NCBI RefSeq assembly: GCF_010119225.1 | Contig: NZ_WNKF01000001.1 | Span: 620,001 to 684,000, forward strand | Direction: 5' to 3' | DNA length: 64,000 bases | Source: Cyclobacterium roseum | GTDB lineage: Bacteria > Bacteroidota > Bacteroidia > Cytophagales > Cyclobacteriaceae | Shown: positions 54,867 to 63,500 of the stretch, in pieces | How the letters are laid out: each line of letters starts with the position of its first letter | Position numbering within the stretch: the first letter of the stretch is position 1 | Translations under genes and position numbers: made by a program | Notes under the pieces: model-generated | What the model saw: the letters and a program-made list of their open reading frames with translations, nothing else | Told to the model about the DNA's origin: nothing | The model's database searches: none

Positions 54867-55970
54867 ATGAATGCCATCCCCCAGCGCTCCCCCCGAATCC
54901 TCTCGATTGATGTCTTGAGAGGCTTTGACATGTTACTAATCATCTTTGCCGACCGTTTTTTTGCCTCTCTGCACCGGGGAGCAGATACAGGCTTTACCGG
55001 CATTCTTGCCCGGCAATTTTCACACCCGGAATGGTTTGGCTCCACCTTTTACGATATCATCATGCCCCTATTCCTGTTTGTGGTAGGCGCGGTCATCCCC
55101 TTTTCCCTATCCCAACGCATGCAAGACCAAAGCAGTAAAGCACAGCTTTATGGCAAATTACTCAAGCGTTTCGTCATTCTTTTTATCCTGGGCTGGATCG
55201 TGCAGGGGAATCTGTTGGCCCTGGATGCCAGCCAGTTTAAGATCTTTAGTAATACTTTACAGGCCATTGCTGTTGGCTACGTTTTTTCCTGTCTGGCCTT
55301 TATTCATCTGAGTCGAAATGGTCGCTACCTGTTGTTTGTCTTTTGCCTGATTGCCTATGCACTACTACTCACGCTTCCTCAAATTCCGGGAGTAGGTAGA
55401 AGCACCCTCTTACCGGACCAAAACTTTGCCCTTTATGTGGACCGGCTGGTATTTGGCCCTTTTGACGATGGGCTTCAATATACCTGGTTGCTGTCGGGTT
55501 TGGGCTTTACAGCTACCACCTTGTCTGGTCTATTTGCCGGAGAATGGATCAAATCTGAAATGCCCCGTAAAAAAGTAGCTCTCTACCTGGTCGCAGCGGG
55601 TTTGATTGCCCTCTGTTTAGGGCTGGTTTGGGGCATTTGGCATCCCATCGTAAAAAAGGTATGGAGTAGTTCCTTTGTGCTGGCCTCCTCTGGCGTATGC
55701 TACCTGTTACTGGCTGCCTTCTATTGGATCATTGATGTCAAAGGCAAGACTGCCTGGACTTTTCCCTTAAAAGTGATCGGCATGAACGCCATCACGGCTT
55801 ATGTACTTTCCCATGTGATTGACTTTCCTGCCATTGCGAATGATTTGGTGTTTGGATTGGAACAATACAGCGAAAGCTGGTATCCGGTTTGGACCAGTAT
55901 CGGAGGATTTGTGATCCTTTATACCTTGCTCTGGTACATGTATGTGAACAAAACCTTCGTTAAGGTATAG
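54867..55970 (+). CDS. DUF5009-family membrane protein (HGSNAT/acyltransferase-like)
   Basis: A 367-residue membrane protein with about ten hydrophobic helices. The N-terminal RILSIDVLRGFDMLLIIFADRF has the DxxRGxxM signature shared with heparan-alpha-glucosaminide N-acetyltransferase (HGSNAT) and the DUF5009/DUF1624 family. YDIIMPLFLFVVGAVIPFSLSQRM follows, and a late KVIGMNAITAYVLSHVID. These enzymes move an acetyl group across the membrane to a terminal glucosamine. Being next to alginate-lyase-like genes suggests glycosaminoglycan or amino-sugar polymer use. The start fits the DVLRGFD spacing. 38 bp to the next gene on the same strand. Confidence 0.85.
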   Translation: MNAIPQRSPRILSIDVLRGFDMLLIIFADRFFASLHRGADTGFTGILARQFSHPEWFGSTFYDIIMPLFLFVVGAVIPFSLSQRMQDQSSKAQLYGKLLKRFVILFILGWIVQGNLLALDASQFKIFSNTLQAIAVGYVFSCLAFIHLSRNGRYLLFVFCLIAYALLLTLPQIPGVGRSTLLPDQNFALYVDRLVFGPFDDGLQYTWLLSGLGFTATTLSGLFAGEWIKSEMPRKKVALYLVAAGLIALCLGLVWGIWHPIVKKVWSSSFVLASSGVCYLLLAAFYWIIDVKGKTAWTFPLKVIGMNAITAYVLSHVIDFPAIANDLVFGLEQYSESWYPVWTSIGGFVILYTLLWYMYVNKTFVKV

Positions 55971-56008
55971 CGCAACCCACTAGTAAAAACACCTACACGT
56001 ATTTTCAA

Positions 56009-57235
56009 TTGATGAATTTCTTCATGGCTAAACTGGTTCTAGGGCTACTTTCCTTGCTATTTATTACTGGAAATACTATTTCCCAGACCGAAAACAGACA
56101 GCCAAATGGCGTACTTGTTTCTGTCGGGGAACTGGCGGAGATCAAAACACAAGCTCTGAATGGGGTGGAACCTTATAAACAAAATTACCAGGCGTTTCTG
56201 CACTTTACGGACAGCTTGATGGCGGCTTCTTCTGAATGGAAAGAACTCTCTGGGGAAGTAATCGTGTATGACCGCAGTTCCACAAGTCCCATTCAGCTAA
56301 GCTCGACCGGGGGCAAACTGGTATATGGAACGGCCCTTGCCTGGCACCTGACCGGGGAGGAGAAATATGCCCGAAAATCCCGGTCGCTCATATTGGACCT
56401 TACGGATACCTACGGGTACCGAAATGATGCAGAAGATACCTTTCACTGGGGAGCTCAGGGAATATTGAATTTAGCCCGTGGAGGTACTCCGTACATTTAT
56501 GCTGCTGACCTTCTGGAATCCTGGCCGGGTTGGTCAAAAAAGGACAAGATACGCTATCAGGTATGGCTACGGGATATCATGTATCCCAAAGTGGCCTGGG
56601 CAAGCCGATGGAGAAAGAACAACTGGGGGGTGGCGGGTTCCTTTTCATCAGCCCTTATCGCCTGGTACCTGAGAGATCATCCTGATTGGGATCTGGAGGA
56701 AATCAGCCCAACGGCACAAAAGCTCAGTCCGGAGGAAGCTTTTTGGTCTCATAATCAACACCAGATTGGCCGTTTGCTCACCAGCGACGAATGGAAAATG
56801 GATGGGAAAGTAGCTCTTTGGGGTATTTTACCCAACGGAGCCATTCCAGAGGAAATTCGGCGTGGTGATGATCCCATTGACGGAGATCACCTGCCCTCGG
56901 ATGGCAGCGGTACACATTATACCATGACTTTTATTGAGCACCTTACAGCACATGCGGAATTTCTCCGGAGGCTGGGAGATACCAGCCTATACGATCACAT
57001 CGCCGAAGATGGGTCCGGATCGCTCCTTCAGGCGTATTTGTTTGTCGTCGATAATCCCATCAAATCTCACTGCTTCACTTCCAACCGGATCAATGCATTG
57101 TATTTTGCATATGGTTACTACCGGCACCCTGCCTTGTTGGCTGCTTTGCAGGAATGCGGGCCGGGAAATATTTCCGGACAGCGAATGGCACTCTTTGGAA
57201 GGCTTACCCGGCCGATTGTGGAAAGAAAGCAATAA
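56009..57235 (+). CDS. Secreted alginate lyase superfamily protein
   Basis: A 408-residue protein with a signal peptide (LVLGLLSLLFITGNTISQ). Family features of the (alpha/alpha)-barrel PF05426 type: GVLVSVGELAEIKTQ start, YGTALAWHLTGEEKYARKSRSLIL, the NNWG catalytic-site segment in SRWRKNNWGVAGSFSSALIAWYL, and SDGSGTHYTMTFIEHLTAHAEFL with His/Tyr. Such enzymes cleave uronic-acid polymers by beta-elimination. Tail is short (LTRPIVERKQ). It is 38 bp behind the DUF5009 gene; a second family member lies on the opposite strand at 58484-59536. Substrate (alginate or other uronan) not certain. Confidence 0.87.
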   Translation: MMNFFMAKLVLGLLSLLFITGNTISQTENRQPNGVLVSVGELAEIKTQALNGVEPYKQNYQAFLHFTDSLMAASSEWKELSGEVIVYDRSSTSPIQLSSTGGKLVYGTALAWHLTGEEKYARKSRSLILDLTDTYGYRNDAEDTFHWGAQGILNLARGGTPYIYAADLLESWPGWSKKDKIRYQVWLRDIMYPKVAWASRWRKNNWGVAGSFSSALIAWYLRDHPDWDLEEISPTAQKLSPEEAFWSHNQHQIGRLLTSDEWKMDGKVALWGILPNGAIPEEIRRGDDPIDGDHLPSDGSGTHYTMTFIEHLTAHAEFLRRLGDTSLYDHIAEDGSGSLLQAYLFVVDNPIKSHCFTSNRINALYFAYGYYRHPALLAALQECGPGNISGQRMALFGRLTRPIVERKQ

Positions 57236-57302
57236 ATGCCATACGCGGTGACGGGGGAAGGCGGGCCAGGGTCTGTTAAAAAAATAAATCCGCTGTCTGC
57301 AA

Positions 57303-58397
57303 TTGAAAATCAGCTGGACAAAGGTATTTTTGCCACCGGTACCTATTATAATAGCAGTGAAAGCAGATCGGAAGCATGACCATTGCCTGAATTGCGGCAG
57401 CAGCTTGCCGGAAAGGGATAATTTCTGCCCGGAATGTGGACAGGAAAACAAGGATCAGAAGGTGCCTGTTGGCGTTTTTCTGGAAGAATTGCTCACCAGC
57501 CTCTTCAGCTTTGACGGCAGATTTATACGGACCCTGACGGCCTTTTTTTTCAAACCGGGCAAGCTCACAAGGGCATTCAATGAGGGGCAGCGCAGAAAAT
57601 ATACCCACCCGGTACGGCTATACCTGGTGTTTTCCCTGTTTTATTTTTTTATGATCGGCTTCCTGATACCGAAAGACTTTTTTGACAGGCTGTTAAATGC
57701 CGGTCAGGCTACCATTTCGACTGTACAACAGCAACAATCCAAAGGGGAAAATGAAACACTCGATCCCGAAGCACAGGAGCAGGTGGAGGAGGCGTTGAAA
57801 AAGGTCGACGCCATTTCTCCGGTAGAGATTTCACAGCTACAGGCAGCAAGTGAAACCGAGCAGGCCTATACCTGGAAAACACTCCGCTTTCTATCCATTG
57901 ACCCCGAGGTGAGTACGGAAAAATTCGGGCAGGCTCTGGACAGCAGTGCCTATGCTTTTGACGTTGGCCTATCCCTGCAAAAAAAGCGGGACCTGGTGGC
58001 CCATTCTAACCTATTCCTGATCCAGGTGGCCAAAAATCTGCCGCTGATGATGCTGGTATTGCTACCGGTTTTCGCCCTTTTTATCCATATACTCTTTGCC
58101 GGCCGAACCGTCTATTTTATTGAAAATATCATTTTGGGTTTTCACCTGCATGCCTTCGCTTATGCGCTGTATGGTACCGTCATACTTCTGGCATTTTTTG
58201 GTGGAATCAACAGCAGTTGGATTTTTCTGGCTGCATTTGTATGGGTAACATCCTATGCCTACCTGGCCCTATTGCGTTTGTACAAGCAGCACTGGTTCAA
58301 GACCCTGATCAAGTTCTGGGTACTAGGAGGCATGTACCTGACGGTACTGCTCGTTGGGATGGCAGCGGAATTGTACCTTTCTCTGCTGCTTCTTTGA
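57303..58397 (+). CDS. DUF3667-domain membrane protein with zinc ribbon
   Basis: Up to 364 residues. The N-terminus is uncertain because no in-frame ATG exists; candidates are TTG at 57303 or GTG at 57357, the latter leaving a short lead to the zinc ribbon. The ribbon CLNCGSSLPERDNFCPECGQ is followed by FDGRFIRTLTAFFFKPGKLTRAFNEGQRRKYTHPVRLYLVFSLFYFF, the hallmark of DUF3667. Helix 1 lies there, then a Gln/Glu-rich exported-looking loop of ~100 residues, then three or four C-terminal helices (LMMLVLLPVFALFIHIL, HAFAYALYGTVILLAFF, FKTLIKFWVLGGMYLTVLLVG). Membrane; function unknown. 67 bp after the alginate-lyase-like gene. Confidence 0.85.
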   Translation: MKISWTKVFLPPVPIIIAVKADRKHDHCLNCGSSLPERDNFCPECGQENKDQKVPVGVFLEELLTSLFSFDGRFIRTLTAFFFKPGKLTRAFNEGQRRKYTHPVRLYLVFSLFYFFMIGFLIPKDFFDRLLNAGQATISTVQQQQSKGENETLDPEAQEQVEEALKKVDAISPVEISQLQAASETEQAYTWKTLRFLSIDPEVSTEKFGQALDSSAYAFDVGLSLQKKRDLVAHSNLFLIQVAKNLPLMMLVLLPVFALFIHILFAGRTVYFIENIILGFHLHAFAYALYGTVILLAFFGGINSSWIFLAAFVWVTSYAYLALLRLYKQHWFKTLIKFWVLGGMYLTVLLVGMAAELYLSLLLL

Positions 58398-58483
58398 TTT
58401 GGGATAAATCCCCCTCTTGACTATTTAGAAGTCGATCATAACAAACTCGGACTTGTCTCTAGCAGTAACAATTAATCCGGTTT

Positions 58484-59536
58484 TCACAAGGCTGGATCGA
58501 ATAAAGCAGCTAGTTGACACAAAGGCAAACCGCAATGGTCCATACGATATTTACTATCAAAATAAGCTGCCATCGCCATGGTTTCATAGGACTTTTCGGG
58601 ATCATAAGCAGTGCCGGGTTGGTATTTTTCCAATCCGGCTGCGGCCCGCTCCTGATCCAGCTTTACTTTCGAATTTTCCCATTGCCGGTAAATTTTTTCA
58701 CCCCTGGCATAAGGCATTACAAAATCAAGGGATCGTGCGACAGAGGCTCCATCTGCCGTTTCCTTGTAGAAAAAGGCTTTTCCACGACCTTTTTCCCGCT
58801 CTAAAGAAATTAAAAATTGTAAAAGTGGCTTTAACCCGCTTACATGGTAACTTAGCGCATCCCGCTGACGGATATCTGCACTGCTCCCATCGGAAAAAAG
58901 GGCATTCTCCACATAGTAAGTGGCTTTTTTCTCTGCCCAAAAAACCAGGCTTTCATCTTCCAACAACAAACCTATGGTCCCCACCAGGTTGATGCGCTTG
59001 GTTTCCCAGTTATTTAAAGGAACCCGATCATTTCCCATTTCAGCTTTTGCCAATTTTTTAAACCACTCTTCCAAAATATCTTGCTGCCAGCTATCCAAAT
59101 CGGGGCTTAAAAAGGTATACGCATAAACGACCGGAAGCAATTTATTCTCGTTAATCGGATTGCCGTCTGCCTGGTAGCTACTTGCCCAGCTAAGACTAAA
59201 ATCAATCATTTTCTTTAGGCTATGGGGGTCTTTAAATAAGGCATAGTGCCAATAAAAAAGGGCTATCTTATCCATGTCCTCCAGATGCCGCACAGTTTTG
59301 ATTCGGGCAGGGTTATTGTCTAATAGTCCTTCGTAATGGATTTCAGAAATTGGGTTGGGCTCGTCTCGCCGAATTAGGGACCACTCCCTTTTCAACATAT
59401 TTTTGAGGTTCGGGGGAACCTTGACATTGCCCAATTCAAGGATGACTTCTGGATGTAGCAGGGTGCTAAACTTAGTGGAAATACCGGGCTCCGATAAACC
59501 GAAAAAAGGTGATAAAAATGCTAAGATGAATTTCAT
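58484..59536 (-). CDS. Alginate lyase superfamily protein
   Basis: A 350-residue protein with a short, weak signal (MKFILAFLSPFFG). The fold-level motifs match the family: SEIHYEGLLDNNPARIKTVRHLEDMDKIALFYWHYALF (helix 1-2), NPINENKLLPVVYAYTFL, the catalytic VPLNNWETKRINLVGTIGLLL (Asn/Trp) and RQRDALSYHVSGLKPLLQFLI with the His. It ends in CGLPLCQLAALFDPAL. Uronan lyase or related. It shares the superfamily with the 56009-57235 gene but not close identity. The AraC gene lies 29 bp upstream on the same strand, so the two are likely co-transcribed. Confidence 0.82.
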   Translation of the reverse strand: MKFILAFLSPFFGLSEPGISTKFSTLLHPEVILELGNVKVPPNLKNMLKREWSLIRRDEPNPISEIHYEGLLDNNPARIKTVRHLEDMDKIALFYWHYALFKDPHSLKKMIDFSLSWASSYQADGNPINENKLLPVVYAYTFLSPDLDSWQQDILEEWFKKLAKAEMGNDRVPLNNWETKRINLVGTIGLLLEDESLVFWAEKKATYYVENALFSDGSSADIRQRDALSYHVSGLKPLLQFLISLEREKGRGKAFFYKETADGASVARSLDFVMPYARGEKIYRQWENSKVKLDQERAAAGLEKYQPGTAYDPEKSYETMAMAAYFDSKYRMDHCGLPLCQLAALFDPAL

Positions 59537-59565
59537 GGCCTTAATATACGGGTTTGGAAACTGAC

Positions 59566-60441
59566 TTAACCATACCGTTGGAGAAAATCTTTTTTGTAAT
59601 TCATGGGCGTCATCTTCATCCGCTCCTTGAATTGCTTATTAAAATTAGATAAGGTATGAAAACCACATTCGTAACTGATTTCACTGATATTCATGTTTTC
59701 CCGCTGCAATAATTTACAGGCATGGCCAATTCGCACTTCAGATAAAAAATCCGAAAACGATTTATTCATCCTGGATTTGAAGTACCGTGAAAACGAACTG
59801 CTACTCATATTTATCAGGTCGGCAACCTCCTCCAACTTAACCGATCGCTGAAAATGATCCATCACAAAAGCATACACTTTACTCATCCGGTCTTTTTCCG
59901 ATTCCTTGTTGGTATTCATGTACCCAGCGTTTACAATAGGAGAAATTTCTGTGGACCGTGCCAATCGCTGCAAGATTTCCAACAGGCCAATAATCCGCCC
60001 CAGTCCTTTTTTTTGAACCAGGGCTTCCAGCAAGGGTCTGACTTCCTGATTGGTCCTGCCCATTACCTCCAGGCCCATGGCTGCTTTTTCCAAAAGGACC
60101 TTCAATTCCTCAAATTCTTCTTTCGCCATCAGGTCTCCCCCTATAAAATCTTCCGGAAAATACACCACAATTCCCTGTGTCTCCAGCGGGCTTCCTTTTT
60201 CAAAATATTCCAGGTCATTTCTCCAAAGGTGGGGCAAATTAGGACCCGTAAAGACCAGGTCATTTTCTTTGAAAGCCCGCATATCATCACCCACAAAACG
60301 GGTACCCCTACCCTTTTTCACCCAAAACAATTGGTACTCCGGATGGAAATGCCAGTTCTTGTCAAAGTAGGGTGCTACCAGTTCTTTGACTACAAAGGCA
60401 TTTTGCTCCGGAATTCGGGATTTTTGAAAAGGTTTTTTCAC
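59566..60441 (-). CDS. AraC-family transcriptional regulator
   Basis: A 291-residue regulator. The N-terminal half is a cupin sugar-sensing domain (NWHFHPEYQLFWVKKGRGTRFVGDDMRAFKENDLVFTGPNLPHLWRND). The C-terminal ~100 residues hold two helix-turn-helix motifs (VKLEEVADLINMSSSSFSRYFKSRM and MNISEISYECGFHTLSNFNKQFKERMKMTPMNYKK). It is 29 bp upstream of the alginate-lyase-like gene and divergent from the ThuA-dehydrogenase lipoprotein gene, with two direct repeats in the gap that could be its binding site. Likely controls carbohydrate use. Confidence 0.92.
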   Translation of the reverse strand: MKKPFQKSRIPEQNAFVVKELVAPYFDKNWHFHPEYQLFWVKKGRGTRFVGDDMRAFKENDLVFTGPNLPHLWRNDLEYFEKGSPLETQGIVVYFPEDFIGGDLMAKEEFEELKVLLEKAAMGLEVMGRTNQEVRPLLEALVQKKGLGRIIGLLEILQRLARSTEISPIVNAGYMNTNKESEKDRMSKVYAFVMDHFQRSVKLEEVADLINMSSSSFSRYFKSRMNKSFSDFLSEVRIGHACKLLQRENMNISEISYECGFHTLSNFNKQFKERMKMTPMNYKKDFLQRYG

Positions 60442-60491
60442 CGAGTAACAACTTTATGCTATTAATAACGCAAAATATATAAAATAATGAC

Positions 60492-60523
60492 AAAAAACAG
60501 TAGGTATTGGGTAAAAAACAGTA
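60492..60523. promoter_or_regulatory. Candidate AraC operator: two direct repeats 21 bp apart
   Basis: AAAAAACAGTA at 60492-60502 and again at 60513-60523, same orientation, with 21-bp start-to-start spacing (two helix turns), in the divergent gap between the AraC gene and the ThuA-dehydrogenase gene. This is the usual layout for an AraC-family dimer. Sequence specificity is inferred, not tested. Confidence 0.5.
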
Positions 60524-60596
60524 AGAAATACACTTATAAATACCTCAAATTAGTATATTGAAAATACCAAACAATAGTACCCAAACAAAAATCACA

Positions 60597-63500
60597 ATGA
60601 AATACTACGGGTTAATCGCCATTGCCATGCTCATTTTCACGGGCTGTGGAAAGCAATCAACAGAAATAAGCCTTTCAGATGGCCCCAGACGAGCCGAAAT
60701 CCTGTTTTTGGGACACGAAAGTACCCATCATAATTCGGAGAAGTTGATGCCCACTCTTGCCAGGCATCTGTTTCAGAAAGGGATCAACCTCACCTACACG
60801 GCGGATCCTAATGACCTGAATCCAGAAAAACTTCGGCTATACGACGGCTTGATGATCTACGCCAACCACGATGAGATTACTGCCGAACAGGAAGAAGCGC
60901 TGAAAAATTATGTCGAAGGGGGAAAAGCCCTTATCCCTATCCATAGTGCGTCTTTTTGTTTTCGCAATTCGGATTGGTTTGTGGAAGCTGTTGGCGGGCA
61001 GTTTTCCTCCCACGGTACCGGAGATTTTACGGCATCGATCGTAGATGATTCGCATCCGGTAATGAGCGGAATTAAAGAATTTGAAACCTGGGATGAAACC
61101 TACGTGCACTCTAACCTTAACGAGGACATGATCGTGCTTATGGAACGGGTAGACGGTGAGCACCGTGAACCCTATACCTGGGTGCGATCGCAAGGCGATG
61201 GCCGCATATTTTACACTGCCTATGGTCACGACGAGAGAACCTGGGATCAACCCGAATTCCAGAAACTGGTAGCCAATGGAGTCCTGTGGGCCATAGGAGA
61301 TAAAGTAGCCGCACAGGTTGCAGAATACGACATCCCTCAGCCGGTTTTTGAAGATGCGGAAATTCCCAACTACGAAAACAGAGATCCTGCTCCCAGGTAC
61401 CAGCTCCCCTTATCCCCTGAAGAATCCATGAAATTGGTACAGGTTCCGGTAGGGTTTGAACTGCAACTTTTTGCATCCGAGCCTGATATCATCAACCCAA
61501 TGGCCATGTGCTGGGATGAAAAAGGCAGGCTATTTGTCATTGAGACCACCGATTACCCGAATGAAGTGCGGAAAGATGGTGGCAATGATAAAATCAAGAT
61601 GCTGGAGGATACCGACGGAGATGGTCGCGCAGACAAAGTCACTGTTTTTGCAGATGGCTTAAACATCCCCACGAGTCTGGTTGCCGTAAATGGTGGCATA
61701 TTGATTTCCATGGCTCCCGATTTCGTTTTTTTGAAAGATACGGATGGAGATGGCAAGGCGGATTTGAAGGAAACCGTTATTACGGGTTGGGGAAAAAGTG
61801 ACACGCATGCGGGACCCTCAAACCTGAGGTATGGGTTTGACAATAAAATTTGGGGAGTATTGGGATATTCCGGCTTCCGGGGGGAAATCGATAACAAGCC
61901 CTTTTCATTTAGTCAGGGAGTCTACCACTTTGACCCCGACGGAACGGATTTCCATTTTCTTGGCAATACGAGTAACAATACCTGGGGCCTTGGCTTCAGC
62001 GAAGAATTCAATGTATTCATTTCTACTGCAAACGGGCAGCACAGTGCTTACCTGGCCATGCCCAGGGAGTATGTCAGGAGACCTGTAAATGGCGGTTCCG
62101 TAAATGCCGTCCATGGAATCGACAGTCATTACGACATGCCACACCTCACTCCTTTCCTCCGGCAGGTGGACTGGCATGGTGGTTATACAGCAGCTGCCGG
62201 ACACCATTTCTATACGGCCCGGAACTTCCCCAAATCTTACTGGAATCGGGTCGCATTCGTTGCCGAACCGACCGGAAGGGTATTGCACAATGCCATCATC
62301 GAAAAAGACGGTTCCGGATTCAGAGAAAAAAATGGTTTCAATATTCTGGCCAGTTCGGACGAATGGTTTTCACCGGTCCATGCAGAAGTAGGTCCTGATG
62401 GTGCCCTGTGGATAGCTGATTGGTATAATTTTATCATCCAGCACAATCCTACACCCAAGGGATTCGAAAACGGTGAAGGCAATGCCTATATTAATCCGCT
62501 GAGAGATGCCAAACATGGCAGAATATACCGGATGGTATACAAGGGCTCCGATGATTACACCGTCATGGACATCGATCCAGACAGCAATAGCGATCTGATG
62601 GATGGGTTGAAGAGCGACAACATGTTCTGGCGCCTGACCGCGCAGCGTCTGATAGTAGAAAATCAAAACACTGATCTGATTCCCGAACTACTAAAACTGG
62701 TGGACAACCAGTCCGCGGATGAAATCGGGCTGAACAGTCCGGCAGTTCATGCGCTGTGGACCCTACACGGACTTGGTGCCCTGGATGGCTCCAACGCATC
62801 CGTAAACCAGGTAGTAGGCCGGGCCTTGAATCACCCTGCTGCGGGAGTAAGGAAAAATGCCTTACAGGTGATGCCAAGAGATGCGGCAAGTCTGGAGGCA
62901 GTATTGGCGACCAATATATTGGAAGATAAGGATTTGAATACCCGAAAAGCGGCCTTCCTAGCGTTGGCGGATATGCCAAGTTCCGAAGTAGTATCGAATT
63001 TACTGTTAACATCTACAGATGCTGCTGATAATAGCGAAGACCCCTACCTGCCGCAAGCAATTTTCGCATCGGTTCTTTCCCATCCGCAATCCTTTGCAAA
63101 GCTATCCGACAGCATGCTCGATCTTAATAAGCCGGATTCCCTTCTTTCTTTACGCGAACGGGTATCCAAGAGTCTGGCTTCGGAACAATACAACCTGGAT
63201 CGTAGGGCCGGAATCCCCTACCCTCCTGATGTGTTGGGAAAAGAGGTGCACCTACAGGCAACCTTGAGCAAAGGAGAGGAACCACTGGAAGGGATCATCG
63301 TGGCTCAGGGAAATAGCAACAACGGCTACAGTTTGTATATTCAGAATAACCGAATAAACTGGCTGGTACGCCAGAATGGTGAGACCTATCAGGCCTCCTC
63401 CGGAACCGGCCTTCCTTCTGAACAGTTTGTACTGAAAGCAAGTCTGTCAGCAGATGGGAGCATGGTTGTAACCATCGACGACAGACAAGTCGGCACAGCC

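Noticed and set aside
58453-58992. Plus-strand frame antisense to the second alginate-lyase-like gene
   Set aside because: The minus-strand protein has conserved NNW and His motifs; the plus frame has none and reads as a mirror of it.
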